This document shows positions 6,041 through 14,906 of a DNA stretch of 18,836 nt, piece by piece. The translations under genes were made by a program, and so were the position numbers. The stretch is from NCBI GenBank assembly GCA_021823945.1, contig JAKALW010000002.1, forward strand, positions 1 to 18,836. Direction: 5' to 3'. The first letter of the stretch is position 1; every line of letters begins with the position of its first letter. The DNA is from Microcaldota archaeon (GTDB lineage Archaea; Micrarchaeota; Micrarchaeia; Anstonellales; VGKX01). The notes below the pieces were generated by a model. The model saw only the letters and a list, made by a program, of their open reading frames with translations. It did not search any database and was not told the origin of the DNA.

Positions 6041-8026
6041 ATGATGGTTGGAAGAAATCGGGTTTTCCTTGTTTTCATGCTGTTGCTTTCGGCAACAGCG
6101 TTTGCCAATGCGTATAATGTGTCATTTGTTAATAATGCCGGCGCAGTGACTGTCCTGAACTATGACACGCTTTCAGGCTCGTACATTGATGCAAACACGA
6201 ACCCGAACATACTTGTCAGGGCGTGCGGGATAGGCACCAATGGGAAATACGCCGCTTTGGCTTACAGCGGCGGGAATGCCACGCTAGTCATAAGCCAGCA
6301 GGCGGGGCCGCTTGGCAATGCCATAAGGATACCAGCCACTGCAACAGACTGCGTAGACATAGACCTGGACGTATCAAGCTTCCTCGCCGCATACCCCGGA
6401 CAGCCCGAACTCGTGATTTCAAACGACTCTTTCGTGTCCCAGGACGACGACTTCTACATGATTGGCGCGGAAAATGGCACATTGGTGGGCTATTACACTG
6501 CGTCGGGAACAGCCGACTCGGAAAATTTGACAATAACCATAGAAAAGATCGGCACCACTCTGGCGTGCAGCCAGCCAAACGAGATAACAGGCTCTAAAAA
6601 ACTCATTGTGGCCTGCGCGCACGACAATGCGGGCGCAAAATCGTGTGTCCTGGCGTCGCCCGCCGGGCCAATAATAGTGCCATTGAACGGGCTTAACTAT
6701 TCCTATTTCACATTGAACAACAAGCTGCAGATGACCTGCGTGTCAGGCTGCCAGGGCGGCACAGTCCTGTGCCCTGACGGCGCATGCAGGACAAGCTGCG
6801 GGGGAGGGGGCGGAACCACTAACGACAACATATATTCCCAGGCATCCGCAAACTGCACAAACGAGACTGCCACAATCACTTTCAGGAACGCCCTGAACGC
6901 GCTGTTTTCTCCTTCAACTGTCACGGTTTTGTTTGGAGGAACTCAGCAATCCACCCAGCTTGTTTCCGCTGGCACATACACACTGACACCGCACGAAGCA
7001 GGCACATATGACGTGTTGGCGACAAGCCCGGGTTTCACGCCATATTCTGGCAGTTTCAATGTCAACAACTGCGCCACCCCGCCAGCATGCAAGGAAAACG
7101 ACTTTTCATGCTCGCTTGGTTATGACTGTTGCTCTGGCTTTTGCAACTCATTTGGCGTTTGCGCCAATGCCACAGCGCCGCAGAACGCCACGCAGAACAA
7201 TACCGGAGGCAACAGGCCGCCGACGGAAAAACAGATTACAATTAGCGTGTCAGCCACGTGCATCGGCAAGGACGGCAGCCTTTACGTCGACCCCAAAGAT
7301 TCAGTGGTCACGCTTTACAGGCAGGATTCGGGCTCATACGTGAGCCTTGCCCTGACGCAGGGCGTCGTTGGGTACACATTCATGCCTAAGATTGCGGGCG
7401 CATACGAGGTCAGGGCGACAAAATCAGGATACCTGGACTCCACGCTCCCTTTCCAGGTATATGACTGCACACAGCCGCCCGCTTGCGTTGCAAGCGGGCT
7501 TGAATGCGCCACTGACACAGATTGCTGCTCTGATTACTGCAACCAGACTTCAAGGCTTTGCGAGCAGAGGCTGCCTCTCGCCACGTGCGTTGCAAAAGGC
7601 GGCTCATGCAATGCCACCGGAGACTGTTGCGTGGGCGCGTGCGTTTCAGGCACGTGCTCAGTCTGCTCCGCCACGCTTGGGCTTTGCAGGACAAGCGCGG
7701 ACTGCTGCGAGGGATACTGCTCAAGCAACAAGTGCGTGCTCCCAAGCGCAGACACCACCTTGATAGGCACGCTTGCGGACAAGGAAAAAAGCCAGAGCCT
7801 GTGGCCGGTGGTCGTAGGCCTTGCGGCGATAGCGGCATATGCTGGCGTGACCACGGGCGCAAGGATAGTCCCGCCCGCGGCATTCGCCCTGCCTATACTC
7901 GTGGGCTTCTTCTCATTGCCTTTCCTGGGCATACTCGCGGCAGTCGCGGAGATAATAATCGAGAAAACCGACCTTGGCGGGATTGTTTCAAGGCTTGGGA
8001 AAAAGCCTGCGGAAAAAAAGAAATAG
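6041..8026 (+). CDS. secreted, membrane-anchored protein with four cystine-knot-like repeats
   Basis: I place the start at ATG 6041 because the TATA box at 6009-6023 predicts a transcript start there. The frame is open back to 5915, but a signal peptide (basic GRNR, hydrophobic core, cut after AFANA) begins only here. The protein is 661 residues. After an unassigned N-terminal region come two beta-sandwich, Ig/carboxypeptidase-regulatory-like repeats (about 261-349 and 397-481). Each ends in a PPAC sequence leading into a Cys module. Four modules with spacing C-X6-C-X5-CC-X3-C-X(4-6)-C lie at 350-374, 482-507, 516-539 and 542-565. Two or three hydrophobic segments and a basic tail (KKPAEKKK) anchor the C-terminus. 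A cell-surface adhesion or interaction role is inference. Confidence 0.85.
   Translation: MMVGRNRVFLVFMLLLSATAFANAYNVSFVNNAGAVTVLNYDTLSGSYIDANTNPNILVRACGIGTNGKYAALAYSGGNATLVISQQAGPLGNAIRIPATATDCVDIDLDVSSFLAAYPGQPELVISNDSFVSQDDDFYMIGAENGTLVGYYTASGTADSENLTITIEKIGTTLACSQPNEITGSKKLIVACAHDNAGAKSCVLASPAGPIIVPLNGLNYSYFTLNNKLQMTCVSGCQGGTVLCPDGACRTSCGGGGGTTNDNIYSQASANCTNETATITFRNALNALFSPSTVTVLFGGTQQSTQLVSAGTYTLTPHEAGTYDVLATSPGFTPYSGSFNVNNCATPPACKENDFSCSLGYDCCSGFCNSFGVCANATAPQNATQNNTGGNRPPTEKQITISVSATCIGKDGSLYVDPKDSVVTLYRQDSGSYVSLALTQGVVGYTFMPKIAGAYEVRATKSGYLDSTLPFQVYDCTQPPACVASGLECATDTDCCSDYCNQTSRLCEQRLPLATCVAKGGSCNATGDCCVGACVSGTCSVCSATLGLCRTSADCCEGYCSSNKCVLPSADTTLIGTLADKEKSQSLWPVVVGLAAIAAYAGVTTGARIVPPAAFALPILVGFFSLPFLGILAAVAEIIIEKTDLGGIVSRLGKKPAEKKK
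7088..7735 (+). repeat. four knottin-like cysteine modules within the surface protein
   Basis: Modules at 7088-7162, 7484-7561, 7586-7657 and 7664-7735 share an identical cysteine framework, differing only by 0-2 residues in the last loop. Modules 1 and 2 are separated by an Ig-like domain; modules 2-4 are close together. Confidence 0.85.
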
Positions 8027-8098
8027 GTTTCCAAAGCCCAAAAGTGCGCATAAGAAGAAATCAGAAGGCAAGGCGGCTTTTCCAGACGCCAGGGAAAA

Positions 8099-8659
8099 TC
8101 AGTATCCAAGCGAGGATATTATCTTCGAGCTTTTGAGTATTCCAGGCGCCTTGTCCAATTCGAGCTTCACTATTTTGGCATTGCCAGTCTGGACGATTTT
8201 GGGGTTCTGGTCATACCCGAACACTACTACATCGGGTTTTGCGCGCTCCAAAAGCTCCTCTTTCCTTGCAAGCCCGCCCATTGCCAGGTCAACAGGCTTC
8301 AGGCTTTTTACGACGTAGAGCCTGTATTCCAGCGGGTGGAGAAGCTTGCCTTTTGACTTTTTGGCAGTTTCATCTGTGGCTACCACGACAAATAGGAAAT
8401 TCCCAAGTTTTGCCGCCTCAGTGAGCGTGAACACGTGCCCGGCATGGAGAAGGTCGAACACACCGCCAGTCATGACAACAGTGAGTTTTTTGCGCGCCGC
8501 GGGCAAAAGAAAATATCCGGCGCCTTCCCCGCTTGCCGTGCCCCGGGCAAGGAGCTTCCTTTCCTGTTCAGTTAGCAGGGCATAGTCCTTTTCAGGAATG
8601 CCATTGCCTGCGACCTGGATTGCAAAGAGCTTTTTTACTATTTCAAGTTCCGAGGGCAT
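8099..8659 (-). CDS. ribL: RibL-like FAD synthase (cytidylyltransferase fold) with N-terminal extension
   Basis: A nucleotidyltransferase of the HxGH class. Motifs (numbering from ATG 8659) are GGVFDLLHAGH (65-75), VVVATDETAKKSKGK (91-105), LKPVDLA (120-126) and PDVVVFGYDQ (142-151). These match archaeal RibL, which adenylates FMN to FAD, better than phosphopantetheine adenylyltransferase. Glycerol-3-phosphate cytidylyltransferase is the main alternative. A start at ATG 8659 is preferred over TTG 8665. Unlike minimal RibL proteins of about 150 residues, this has about 58 extra N-terminal residues, probably helical. It is convergent with the surface-protein gene (72-base gap) and 99 bases downstream of AsnRS on the same strand. 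Confidence 0.75.
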   Translation of the reverse strand: MPSELEIVKKLFAIQVAGNGIPEKDYALLTEQERKLLARGTASGEGAGYFLLPAARKKLTVVMTGGVFDLLHAGHVFTLTEAAKLGNFLFVVVATDETAKKSKGKLLHPLEYRLYVVKSLKPVDLAMGGLARKEELLERAKPDVVVFGYDQNPKIVQTGNAKIVKLELDKAPGILKSSKIISSLGY

Positions 8660-8758
8660 GTTCAAACATCCAATTGCATTTCGCGATTATCAGGCAGTGG
8701 CGCCAGGCAAAAATTCCATTGCCAAGGCACTCTGCCCTCCCTATTTTTTGCAAATCGG

Positions 8759-10078
8759 CTACGGGTAAACCCTGTTGATTGTGCGCGGGAACGGGATGGC
8801 GTCCCTGATGTGGTCAAGGTTGAGCATCCATTTCACGAGCCTTTCAATCCCAAGCCCGAAGCCCGAATGCGGCACCGAGCCGTATTTCCTCAGGTCAAGA
8901 TACCACTGGTAGTTCTTGACGTCAAGGTTCTCCTCCCTTATCCTTTGGAGGAGGTAATCGTATTCCCAAATCCTTTCAGAGCCGCCGATTATCTCGCCGT
9001 GCCCGAAAGGGGCTATCATGTCGGAGTTAAGGACAGTCTCCGGGTTCTCCGGGTCTGGCCTCATGTAGAATGACTTGATTTTTTTCGGGAAATTGTGGAC
9101 GAACACTGGCATTGACTTGCCCTTTGTGAGCAGTGCCTCCTCGTCAGCCCCGAAATCCTCGCCCCACGCCATCTTGCCGCCATTGGCATTGACAATCTCT
9201 ATTGCCTTTGTGTAGGGTATGCGCTCGAATGGCGCCTTTATGGAAGCGAGATATGCAGGGTCCTGCCCGCACGCCTTGACAATGTCGGAGTGCCTTGAAG
9301 CAAGGTTGTTTGCAACGTATGCAATCATCTTCTCCTGGAGTTCCATGTTCATGGCATTGCTGTAGAATGCCATTTCAGGCTCGAGGTGCCAGTACTCTGC
9401 CAAATGCCGCACGGTCCTTGACGGCTCCGCGCGGAAAGAAGGCGCAAGCACATAGACTTTCTCAAGCGCGGTGATGTATATTTCAGCGTAAAGCTGGCTT
9501 GACTGGGTAAGATACGCCTTGTCGCCAAAATAATTCACTTCAAAAAGTGTCGAGCCGCCCTCGCAGCCCGCCTTTGTGATGATTGGGGGCGCGACCTCGA
9601 AAAACCCTTCCTTGTCGAAAAACTCGCGAAGCAGGCCGAGCATGTAATACCTCGCCTTCATGACGTTTGTCAGCTTTTGCGACCTCAGCCACAGGTGGCG
9701 CGTGTCAAGCAGGAACTCCGTAGACTGGTCCTTTGCTATTGGGAATGCCTCGCCCAGGCATATGACGCCTATATTGTCGCATGTAAGCTCGAACCCGCCA
9801 GGCGCGCGGGAATCCTCGCGCACAGTGCCCTCTGCCCAAAGCGACGACTCTACGTAAATGCCCTTCGCCTTGTCGAACACGTCAGCTGGCACGGAATCCT
9901 TCTTGAAAGCGCACTGGATTATTCCCGAGGAGTCGCGGATTACTATGAATGCCAGGTTATTGGACGCGCGGGCCCTGTATGCCCAGCCGCGCACGCGCGC
10001 GCGCTTGCCATTTAGAGAGCCAGACAGCACGTCGCTGATTTTTGAAATCCCTTCCGAGCCTACGCCTTCATCCGCCAT
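8759..10078 (-). CDS. asnS: asparaginyl-tRNA synthetase
   Basis: Class IIb aminoacyl-tRNA synthetase of 439 residues that charges tRNA(Asn) with asparagine. An OB-fold anticodon-binding domain (about 25-110) precedes the catalytic core. Motif 2 is PSFRAEPSRTVRHL with EYWHLEPEM (213-236), and motif 3 is GFGLGIERLVKW with PFPRT (406-427). The sequence TQSSQLYAE (191-199) and the overall core favour AsnRS over AspRS, in which SPQLYKQ is usual. Its presence implies direct Asn-tRNA charging instead of amidation by Gat enzymes. GGTG at 10087-10090 (minus strand) lies eight bases before the ATG. LonB lies 51 bases upstream on the same strand, so co-transcription is possible. Confidence 0.93.
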   Translation of the reverse strand: MADEGVGSEGISKISDVLSGSLNGKRARVRGWAYRARASNNLAFIVIRDSSGIIQCAFKKDSVPADVFDKAKGIYVESSLWAEGTVREDSRAPGGFELTCDNIGVICLGEAFPIAKDQSTEFLLDTRHLWLRSQKLTNVMKARYYMLGLLREFFDKEGFFEVAPPIITKAGCEGGSTLFEVNYFGDKAYLTQSSQLYAEIYITALEKVYVLAPSFRAEPSRTVRHLAEYWHLEPEMAFYSNAMNMELQEKMIAYVANNLASRHSDIVKACGQDPAYLASIKAPFERIPYTKAIEIVNANGGKMAWGEDFGADEEALLTKGKSMPVFVHNFPKKIKSFYMRPDPENPETVLNSDMIAPFGHGEIIGGSERIWEYDYLLQRIREENLDVKNYQWYLDLRKYGSVPHSGFGLGIERLVKWMLNLDHIRDAIPFPRTINRVYP

Positions 10079-10129
10079 AAATTACACACCTAAGAACGGG
10101 CCGTTGCCCATAACGCATTTAATTTAATT

Positions 10130-12289
10130 TTACTTCCTTCCTTTGCCCCTGGCTTTTGCCTTGGCTTTTCCTTCAGGCACAGGCTTTAGCTTCTTGGCCG
10201 GAGGCACTGGCGCCAAAGCCTGCTTGGGCTTTTCCCTGCCATGCTGCTGCTTGCCAAGTTCAGATATTGAAAAGCTTGAAATCAGCCTATCCTTGTTCGG
10301 GCCTGGCTTGAGGCAGTGCTTGAGAATCTCCACTATGTTCGAGACCGAGACAATGCCTATCTTGCCCTTCATGTCAGGCGCAAGGTAAATGTCGTCCACA
10401 TTGGTTTTTGGGACAATGACGTGGGTTATGCCAGCGCCAATCGCTGCTTCTGTCTTTGCCGTTATCCCGCCGATTGGCAGGACCTCGCCACGCACTGTGA
10501 GCGAGCCGGTGAGCGCGTATGACTGGTCAACTGGTATGCCTTCCATTGCGGAAATGACAGCAAGGGCGATTGACACGGAGGCGGAATCGCCCTCGACGCC
10601 CTCGTATGTCTGGATGAATTGGACGTGGATGTCGTACTGCGACACGTCCTTGCCAATGTGCTTCTTGATGATTGCGGAGACATTCTCAACTGCCTCTTTG
10701 GCTATTGTGCCAAGCTTGCCCGTGACTATGAGCTTGCCCTCGCTTTTCGAGGATGCGGGGGTCACTTCCGCGACTATGGGCATGACAAGGCCGCTTGAAC
10801 CGTCGCCAAGCACTGCCAAGCCATTGACTTTCCCGACTTCCCAGCCGGATATGGAATACATGCTGTAATCCTTGCGGTACTCGACGCTCCTCGTTGAAAT
10901 CTGGTGCTCGAGCGTCTGGGCAATCGGCTTTGCGCGGAGCACTATGTCGCGCTCCACAAGCGGTTTGCCCTCGTCGCGCGCAACGTCGCCTGCGACCCTG
11001 ACCAGGCCGCCAAGCTCCCTCAAGTTCAAGGTGAGCCTGTTTTTCCTGCCAGCCTTCCTGCGCGCCTCGTCAATGACTTCCATGACCGCGTCGTAGGAGA
11101 AGTGCGGGATTTTCCCGTCCTTTCGGACTTCCTGGGCTATGAACTGGACAATCTTCTCGCGGTTTTCCTCAGTGTCGGGCATCGAGTCCTCGACATAGAC
11201 CTCATAGCCATTGCCGCGTATCCTTGAGCGGAGTGCCGGGTGCATGCGCGCCATGTCATGGACATTGCCTGCCGCGACCAATACGAAGTCGCACGGGACC
11301 TCCTCAGTCTTGACAATGGCGCCCGAGGACATCTCGGATTGCCCAGTAATCGAGTATTTCTTTTCCTGCATAGCGGTGAGAAGCTCCTGCTGGCTGTGCG
11401 GCTTCAATGACGCGATTTCGTCAATGAAAAGCACGCCCTTGTTCGCCTTGTGTATCGCGCCGGCCTCAACGCGCAGGTGCGCTGGGGTTCCAAGCCCGCC
11501 AGATTGCAACGGGTCGTGGCGCACGTCGCCAAGAAGCGCGCCAGCCCTGCCGCCAGTGGCGTCAACGAATGGAGCTGTCCTCTTGCCAGTGTTGTCCACA
11601 ATCAGCTTCGGGTCGAGATACTCGAAGGCGCCCATTCTTTTCCCAAGCGAGTTCGTGAACCGCCACAGGAGGTAAATTATCGTGAGGCCGAATATGACTG
11701 CAAGCAGGAACCACTTGTTGGCGTCCGTCAACCCGCCGCTTGCGAGGGTCAAAATGACCGCGACCATGAGTATCAGGAGGAATACCATTGCCGGGTTTAT
11801 GCCTTTCCCCTGGACAGACACCTGGGACGTCTTGCCTAGGTAAAGAATGCGCCTGCCCTGGCCCCACTCTGCCATGTTGATGTTCTCCTTAGGGGTAGCG
11901 TCGTAAGGGTTTTCCTGCGCATCAGGCTTGGCCTTCTGGGTATTCTGCTGCGTGATTATCTGGGCAAAACCTCGGTAGAGCCTGGACAGGAAAGAGTTTT
12001 GCCGGATTTCCGAGTCAGACGGATATGTCTTGACGGCTTTGACCTGCGGCTTGTTTTCGTCATTCGGGTTAGGGTAGACAAGAATGTCGAGCAGGTCCTC
12101 TGCGGGCATGAGCTGGGCCATAGCCCGCGCAAGCATGCTTTTTCCCGTGCCAGGCGCGCCAAGAAGAAGGACGTTTCTCCTCTGCTTTGCCGCCTTTTTG
12201 ATGATTTTCACCGCTGAATCCTGGCCTACGACTTGGTCTATGAGCATGGGGGGGACTGTTATCTCCTCGGTTGTCTTGAATTGTTTCAT
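10130..12289 (-). CDS. lonB: archaeal membrane-bound Lon protease (LonB)
   Basis: ATP-dependent AAA+ protease, 719 residues. Walker A is GAPGTGKS (44-51). Two transmembrane helices (about 165-185 and 192-210) are inserted between Walker A and Walker B, the hallmark of archaeal LonB. Walker B is GVLFIDE (285-291). The C-terminal protease domain has the Ser-Lys dyad: S569 in EGDSAS and K612 in ITAKTEAA. It degrades unfolded and regulatory proteins at the inner membrane face. A Lys/Pro/Ala-rich basic tail after about residue 680 looks like an unusual extension. The ATG follows AGGTG (12298-12302, minus strand). A 15-base-period repeat lies just upstream. Confidence 0.96.
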   Translation of the reverse strand: MKQFKTTEEITVPPMLIDQVVGQDSAVKIIKKAAKQRRNVLLLGAPGTGKSMLARAMAQLMPAEDLLDILVYPNPNDENKPQVKAVKTYPSDSEIRQNSFLSRLYRGFAQIITQQNTQKAKPDAQENPYDATPKENINMAEWGQGRRILYLGKTSQVSVQGKGINPAMVFLLILMVAVILTLASGGLTDANKWFLLAVIFGLTIIYLLWRFTNSLGKRMGAFEYLDPKLIVDNTGKRTAPFVDATGGRAGALLGDVRHDPLQSGGLGTPAHLRVEAGAIHKANKGVLFIDEIASLKPHSQQELLTAMQEKKYSITGQSEMSSGAIVKTEEVPCDFVLVAAGNVHDMARMHPALRSRIRGNGYEVYVEDSMPDTEENREKIVQFIAQEVRKDGKIPHFSYDAVMEVIDEARRKAGRKNRLTLNLRELGGLVRVAGDVARDEGKPLVERDIVLRAKPIAQTLEHQISTRSVEYRKDYSMYSISGWEVGKVNGLAVLGDGSSGLVMPIVAEVTPASSKSEGKLIVTGKLGTIAKEAVENVSAIIKKHIGKDVSQYDIHVQFIQTYEGVEGDSASVSIALAVISAMEGIPVDQSYALTGSLTVRGEVLPIGGITAKTEAAIGAGITHVIVPKTNVDDIYLAPDMKGKIGIVSVSNIVEILKHCLKPGPNKDRLISSFSISELGKQQHGREKPKQALAPVPPAKKLKPVPEGKAKAKARGKGRK

Positions 12290-12305
12290 GAATAAAACAC
12301 CTACT

Positions 12306-12333
12306 TGGCATAAGAGCTTCTGGCATAAGAGCT
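12306..12333 (-). repeat. two direct copies of a 13-base element upstream of lonB
   Basis: TGGCATAAGAGCT occurs at 12306-12318 and 12321-12333, so the period is 15 bases. It lies between the lonB ribosome-binding site and the end of the TldE-like gene. It may be an operator or part of the lonB promoter (each copy has a CTTATG core on the minus strand), or a small tandem duplication. Confidence 0.6.
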
Positions 12334-12335
12334 GG

Positions 12336-12341
12336 AAAAAA
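12336..12341 (-). terminator. T6 tract directly after the TldE-like gene
   Basis: On the minus strand six T residues follow the TGA stop after a single base. This is enough for archaeal oligo-T termination and separates this gene from lonB downstream. Confidence 0.4.
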
Positions 12342-12342
12342 G

Positions 12343-13668
12343 TCAGTTCGAGCCCACAACGTCGACTTCCCTAAACATTATCCTTGGCGATATGAGATTT
12401 AAAAACCTACCCTGATTTTTATCGACGGCTGAGATGCTCCCGAAAAGCCTGAAAACATTGCCTGAAATCATGACATTCTTGACCGGCTTGCGCACGCCAT
12501 TTTTGGCATCGCACAGGAATGCCAGGTCCGAAATTACGGAAAAATCTCCCGTGGTCGTGTTCGCCGTGTGCGTGCCGTGGAAAGAGTGTACCTCAAGGTG
12601 CCTGCCATCGGGCGGGCTTGCATCCTTGCCGGGCATTTCAACAACAAGGGTGGATTCGCCGCAGCCTGGCATTGACTGGAAAGAGCTCCTTGAGCAATTG
12701 CCAATTTCCCCGAGCGCGCCTTTGCCGCCAAGCAGGCACGCTGTCCGGCTGTCGAGCAAAAAGCCGGAAACAATGCCGCCCTTCACAAGCGGCTTTTTGG
12801 GCGAGGACACGCCTTCGCCGTCAAATGGCGAAAAAAAGCCGCGCTTCTCCGACGGGTCGTCGTACAAGGAGAAATCAGGAGAAAATTCCTGTTTCCCGAC
12901 CTTGCCGGACAGAAGCGACGTCTTCTGGACAAGTGAATCCCCGCCAAAGGACGGAAGGAGGATTTCGGAAATCATGGAATGGAGCGCGGGAAGCTCGAAC
13001 ACAATGTCGTATTTGCCCGAGGCGAGTGCCCCGGCGCCCGCTATTTCCCTTGCAAGCAGCGAGCTTTTCGCGCCTTCCGCTGCGGAACCTGACGCAAAGT
13101 CGGAGACATTCTGGCTCGAATACGCGGCATAGGCCGAATTGTCATTGAACTTGGCCTGCATGAAAGCCGATATTGAGCCGCCGCTTGTGGATTTGGACAT
13201 GCCGGACGAATTGGCAATAGAGCATACATATGATTCCACAGAGAATGCGCCTTCGAGGGCCACAGTGCCGCCCTCCTCGCACGAGGATATGAATGACTTG
13301 AAAAGCTCCATTGATTCCGCGGGCCCCATGTCCCGGATTTTCTCAAATTCAAAGGCAAGGGAGGCCGGGGGATGATGGCTTTTGCCCGGGCCGGGAAATG
13401 AATAGCCCTCGCATTTGGTTGACAAGCCTTGCATGTCCCTGGCGCGGGATATGGAATCCGGTATGCTGCGCTCGTCCTGGCAGTATGAGAATCCGAGCCT
13501 GCCCTCAGAATCGCAGACGCGGATGCCGAATCCCTCGAATTCCCTGCTCTCCTTGCTGGAGACTGAGCCGTTCAGGCACATGTAAGAGGATTCCACGGAG
13601 CGCTCGTGGTAGATTTCAAGTTCCAGCCCTGCGGGCGCGTGCCTGCGGATAACATCAGTTAAGTCCAT
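12343..13668 (-). CDS. TldE/PmbA-like peptidase-family protein
   Basis: A 441-residue member of the TldD/PmbA family when started at ATG 13668; the frame is open to 13740 but those extra residues look non-coding. The typical PmbA/TldE features are present: an early segment with [11 protein letters not shown], and a C-terminal [15 protein letters not shown] motif (364-378) with HG..ISGNVF following. No HExxxH metal-binding motif is seen, so this is the TldE-type subunit, not TldD. In bacteria and in Sulfolobus TldD and TldE form a peptidase acting on peptides and proteolysis products. No TldD gene is in the window. It sits upstream of lonB on the same strand. Confidence 0.88.
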   Translation of the reverse strand: MDLTDVIRRHAPAGLELEIYHERSVESSYMCLNGSVSSKESREFEGFGIRVCDSEGRLGFSYCQDERSIPDSISRARDMQGLSTKCEGYSFPGPGKSHHPPASLAFEFEKIRDMGPAESMELFKSFISSCEEGGTVALEGAFSVESYVCSIANSSGMSKSTSGGSISAFMQAKFNDNSAYAAYSSQNVSDFASGSAAEGAKSSLLAREIAGAGALASGKYDIVFELPALHSMISEILLPSFGGDSLVQKTSLLSGKVGKQEFSPDFSLYDDPSEKRGFFSPFDGEGVSSPKKPLVKGGIVSGFLLDSRTACLLGGKGALGEIGNCSRSSFQSMPGCGESTLVVEMPGKDASPPDGRHLEVHSFHGTHTANTTTGDFSVISDLAFLCDAKNGVRKPVKNVMISGNVFRLFGSISAVDKNQGRFLNLISPRIMFREVDVVGSN

Positions 13669-13742
13669 GGGAATCAGCACAATTTTGGATGCGACTATTA
13701 TCCTGGCAGGCTTTCTCGCAAAGCCAGGGCAAGCCAGCATTT

Positions 13743-14744
13743 CTATTCAGAAGGCCTTGAAAGCCCAATCGAGAAATACGCTATTGCCGCGAACACGCAA
13801 ATCACGAGGAGCGCTATTGGCACGCCTACGGCGCTATTGGCGAGGGCTGCGGACACTCCTGCGGCATTCGCTATGGAGTCGGACACCAGGTTTTGGAGAC
13901 CAGACGCCGGGTTCCCTTGCCGCGCGCCTACCGCATTCTGGGCTGGAGCCTCATTTGCAAGCTGGGATGCGCTCATGGCAATGACAGAGCCCGCGGCATT
14001 CCTGCCAGTGACGTTCATGAGGTAAGTGCCGGCGCTTGTTGTCTCAAATACTGCAATGCCCTTGGAATCGGAAACTATGCTTTTCACTGAGCCGTCAGGC
14101 GATTGGACTGTGAGCCTTGAATTAGGGAGAGGGTTGCCCTGCGTGTCGGTTATCTTGGCGGACACGACTGTGCCCGTGGCGACTTTTGCCGGGCCAGCCT
14201 GGATGATTGCAGGGAGGGGCCTGATTGAATACGTGATTGGCAGGCGCTCCTGCGTTGTGCCAGCAGACGACTGGCTCGTTATCAGAAGGTCGCTTGAATA
14301 ATGCCCCGCAATGCTTGTCGGCAAAGGGTCAAGCCTGATTGCCACTGCTATCCTGTCTGCGCTGTCTATGTAACGAAGATTGGTGCAGATTGGGATTGGC
14401 TCACCCGTGGCGTAAGCGGAGATTGTGCCCTCGCACGCGGGCCCGCCGCTGTCCTCCTTGTCCGAGATTGACGTGACAAACATCTTCACCCTTGACCCCT
14501 CGCTTGTGGACAAGGTTATGTTGGAGATTGTGTTCCCGTCGTTTTGGATGTAGAACACCTGGGTCTTGCCGCCTGTGATGTCGCCAAAGTCAAGGCTTGT
14601 CATGTTTGGCTGGATTGAAAAATAATTCGTAGGCGTGATATTTACATTTATCTGGTACTGGGCATGGAGCGCAATGGACAATGAGAGAAGCGCCAGGATG
14701 AATGCCGGCAGATGGCTAAGCCTGGGACTATTGAGTTTTGCCAT
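13743..14744 (-). CDS. secreted Ig-like protein with C-terminal membrane anchor
   Basis: Start chosen at ATG 14744: a TATA-like CTTAAATAAC box at 14767-14776 predicts a leaderless transcript there, and a signal peptide (hydrophobic core FILALLSLSIALHA) begins just after. The 333-residue product has an N-terminal beta-sandwich with a DFGDI..G pattern and IQNDGN typical of pilus-assembly/NEW3-like folds. It then has an Ig-like segment (about residues 180-255: TVVSAKITDTQGNPLPN, then FETTSAGTYLMNV) of the carboxypeptidase-regulatory type. An Ala/Asn-rich linker and a single hydrophobic helix (IALLVICVFAAIAYFSI) with a short cytoplasmic tail end it. N-glycosylation sequons are frequent. No enzyme motif is visible; a surface structural or binding role is inferred. 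Confidence 0.82.
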   Translation of the reverse strand: MAKLNSPRLSHLPAFILALLSLSIALHAQYQINVNITPTNYFSIQPNMTSLDFGDITGGKTQVFYIQNDGNTISNITLSTSEGSRVKMFVTSISDKEDSGGPACEGTISAYATGEPIPICTNLRYIDSADRIAVAIRLDPLPTSIAGHYSSDLLITSQSSAGTTQERLPITYSIRPLPAIIQAGPAKVATGTVVSAKITDTQGNPLPNSRLTVQSPDGSVKSIVSDSKGIAVFETTSAGTYLMNVTGRNAAGSVIAMSASQLANEAPAQNAVGARQGNPASGLQNLVSDSIANAAGVSAALANSAVGVPIALLVICVFAAIAYFSIGLSRPSE

Positions 14745-14766
14745 GGCTATTTTTGGGATTGGCTGG

Positions 14767-14776
14767 CTTAAATAAC
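14767..14776 (-). promoter_or_regulatory. TATA box of the Ig-like membrane protein gene
   Basis: TTATTTAAG on the minus strand, centred about 27 bases upstream of ATG 14744. A strong hairpin (14776-14807) abuts its upstream side. Confidence 0.5.
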
Positions 14777-14833
14777 TTGCTACTTGGGCGTTGCCGCCCG
14801 TAGCAAGAATTAGAAATTTGCAAAGCAAATTTC
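14776..14833. repeat. two adjacent strong inverted repeats
   Basis: The first, 14776-14807, has CTTGCTAC paired with GTAGCAAG and, inside, GGGCG paired with CGCCC around a four-base loop; only a TT bulge interrupts it. The second, 14813-14833, is GAAATTTGC-AAA-GCAAATTTC. They lie between the lipoprotein gene (ends 14907) and the next gene, directly upstream of its TATA box. They may be terminators, regulator sites or remnants of a repeat element. Confidence 0.65.
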
Positions 14834-14906
14834 AAATACCTTACTGGTTTGGGGAGGAAAAGGGAAATGCCAAAGGGGCAATCGGGCAGGATTTGAAAGC
14901 CCCCAT

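Noticed and set aside
12434..13132. 232-codon open frame on the plus strand
   Set aside because: It is antisense to the TldE-like gene, whose family motifs are clear; the product is Ser/Pro-rich with no recognisable feature.
13669..13740. Extended N-terminus of the TldE-like protein
   Set aside because: The family begins close to MDLTDVIRR; the extra residues look like translated spacer.
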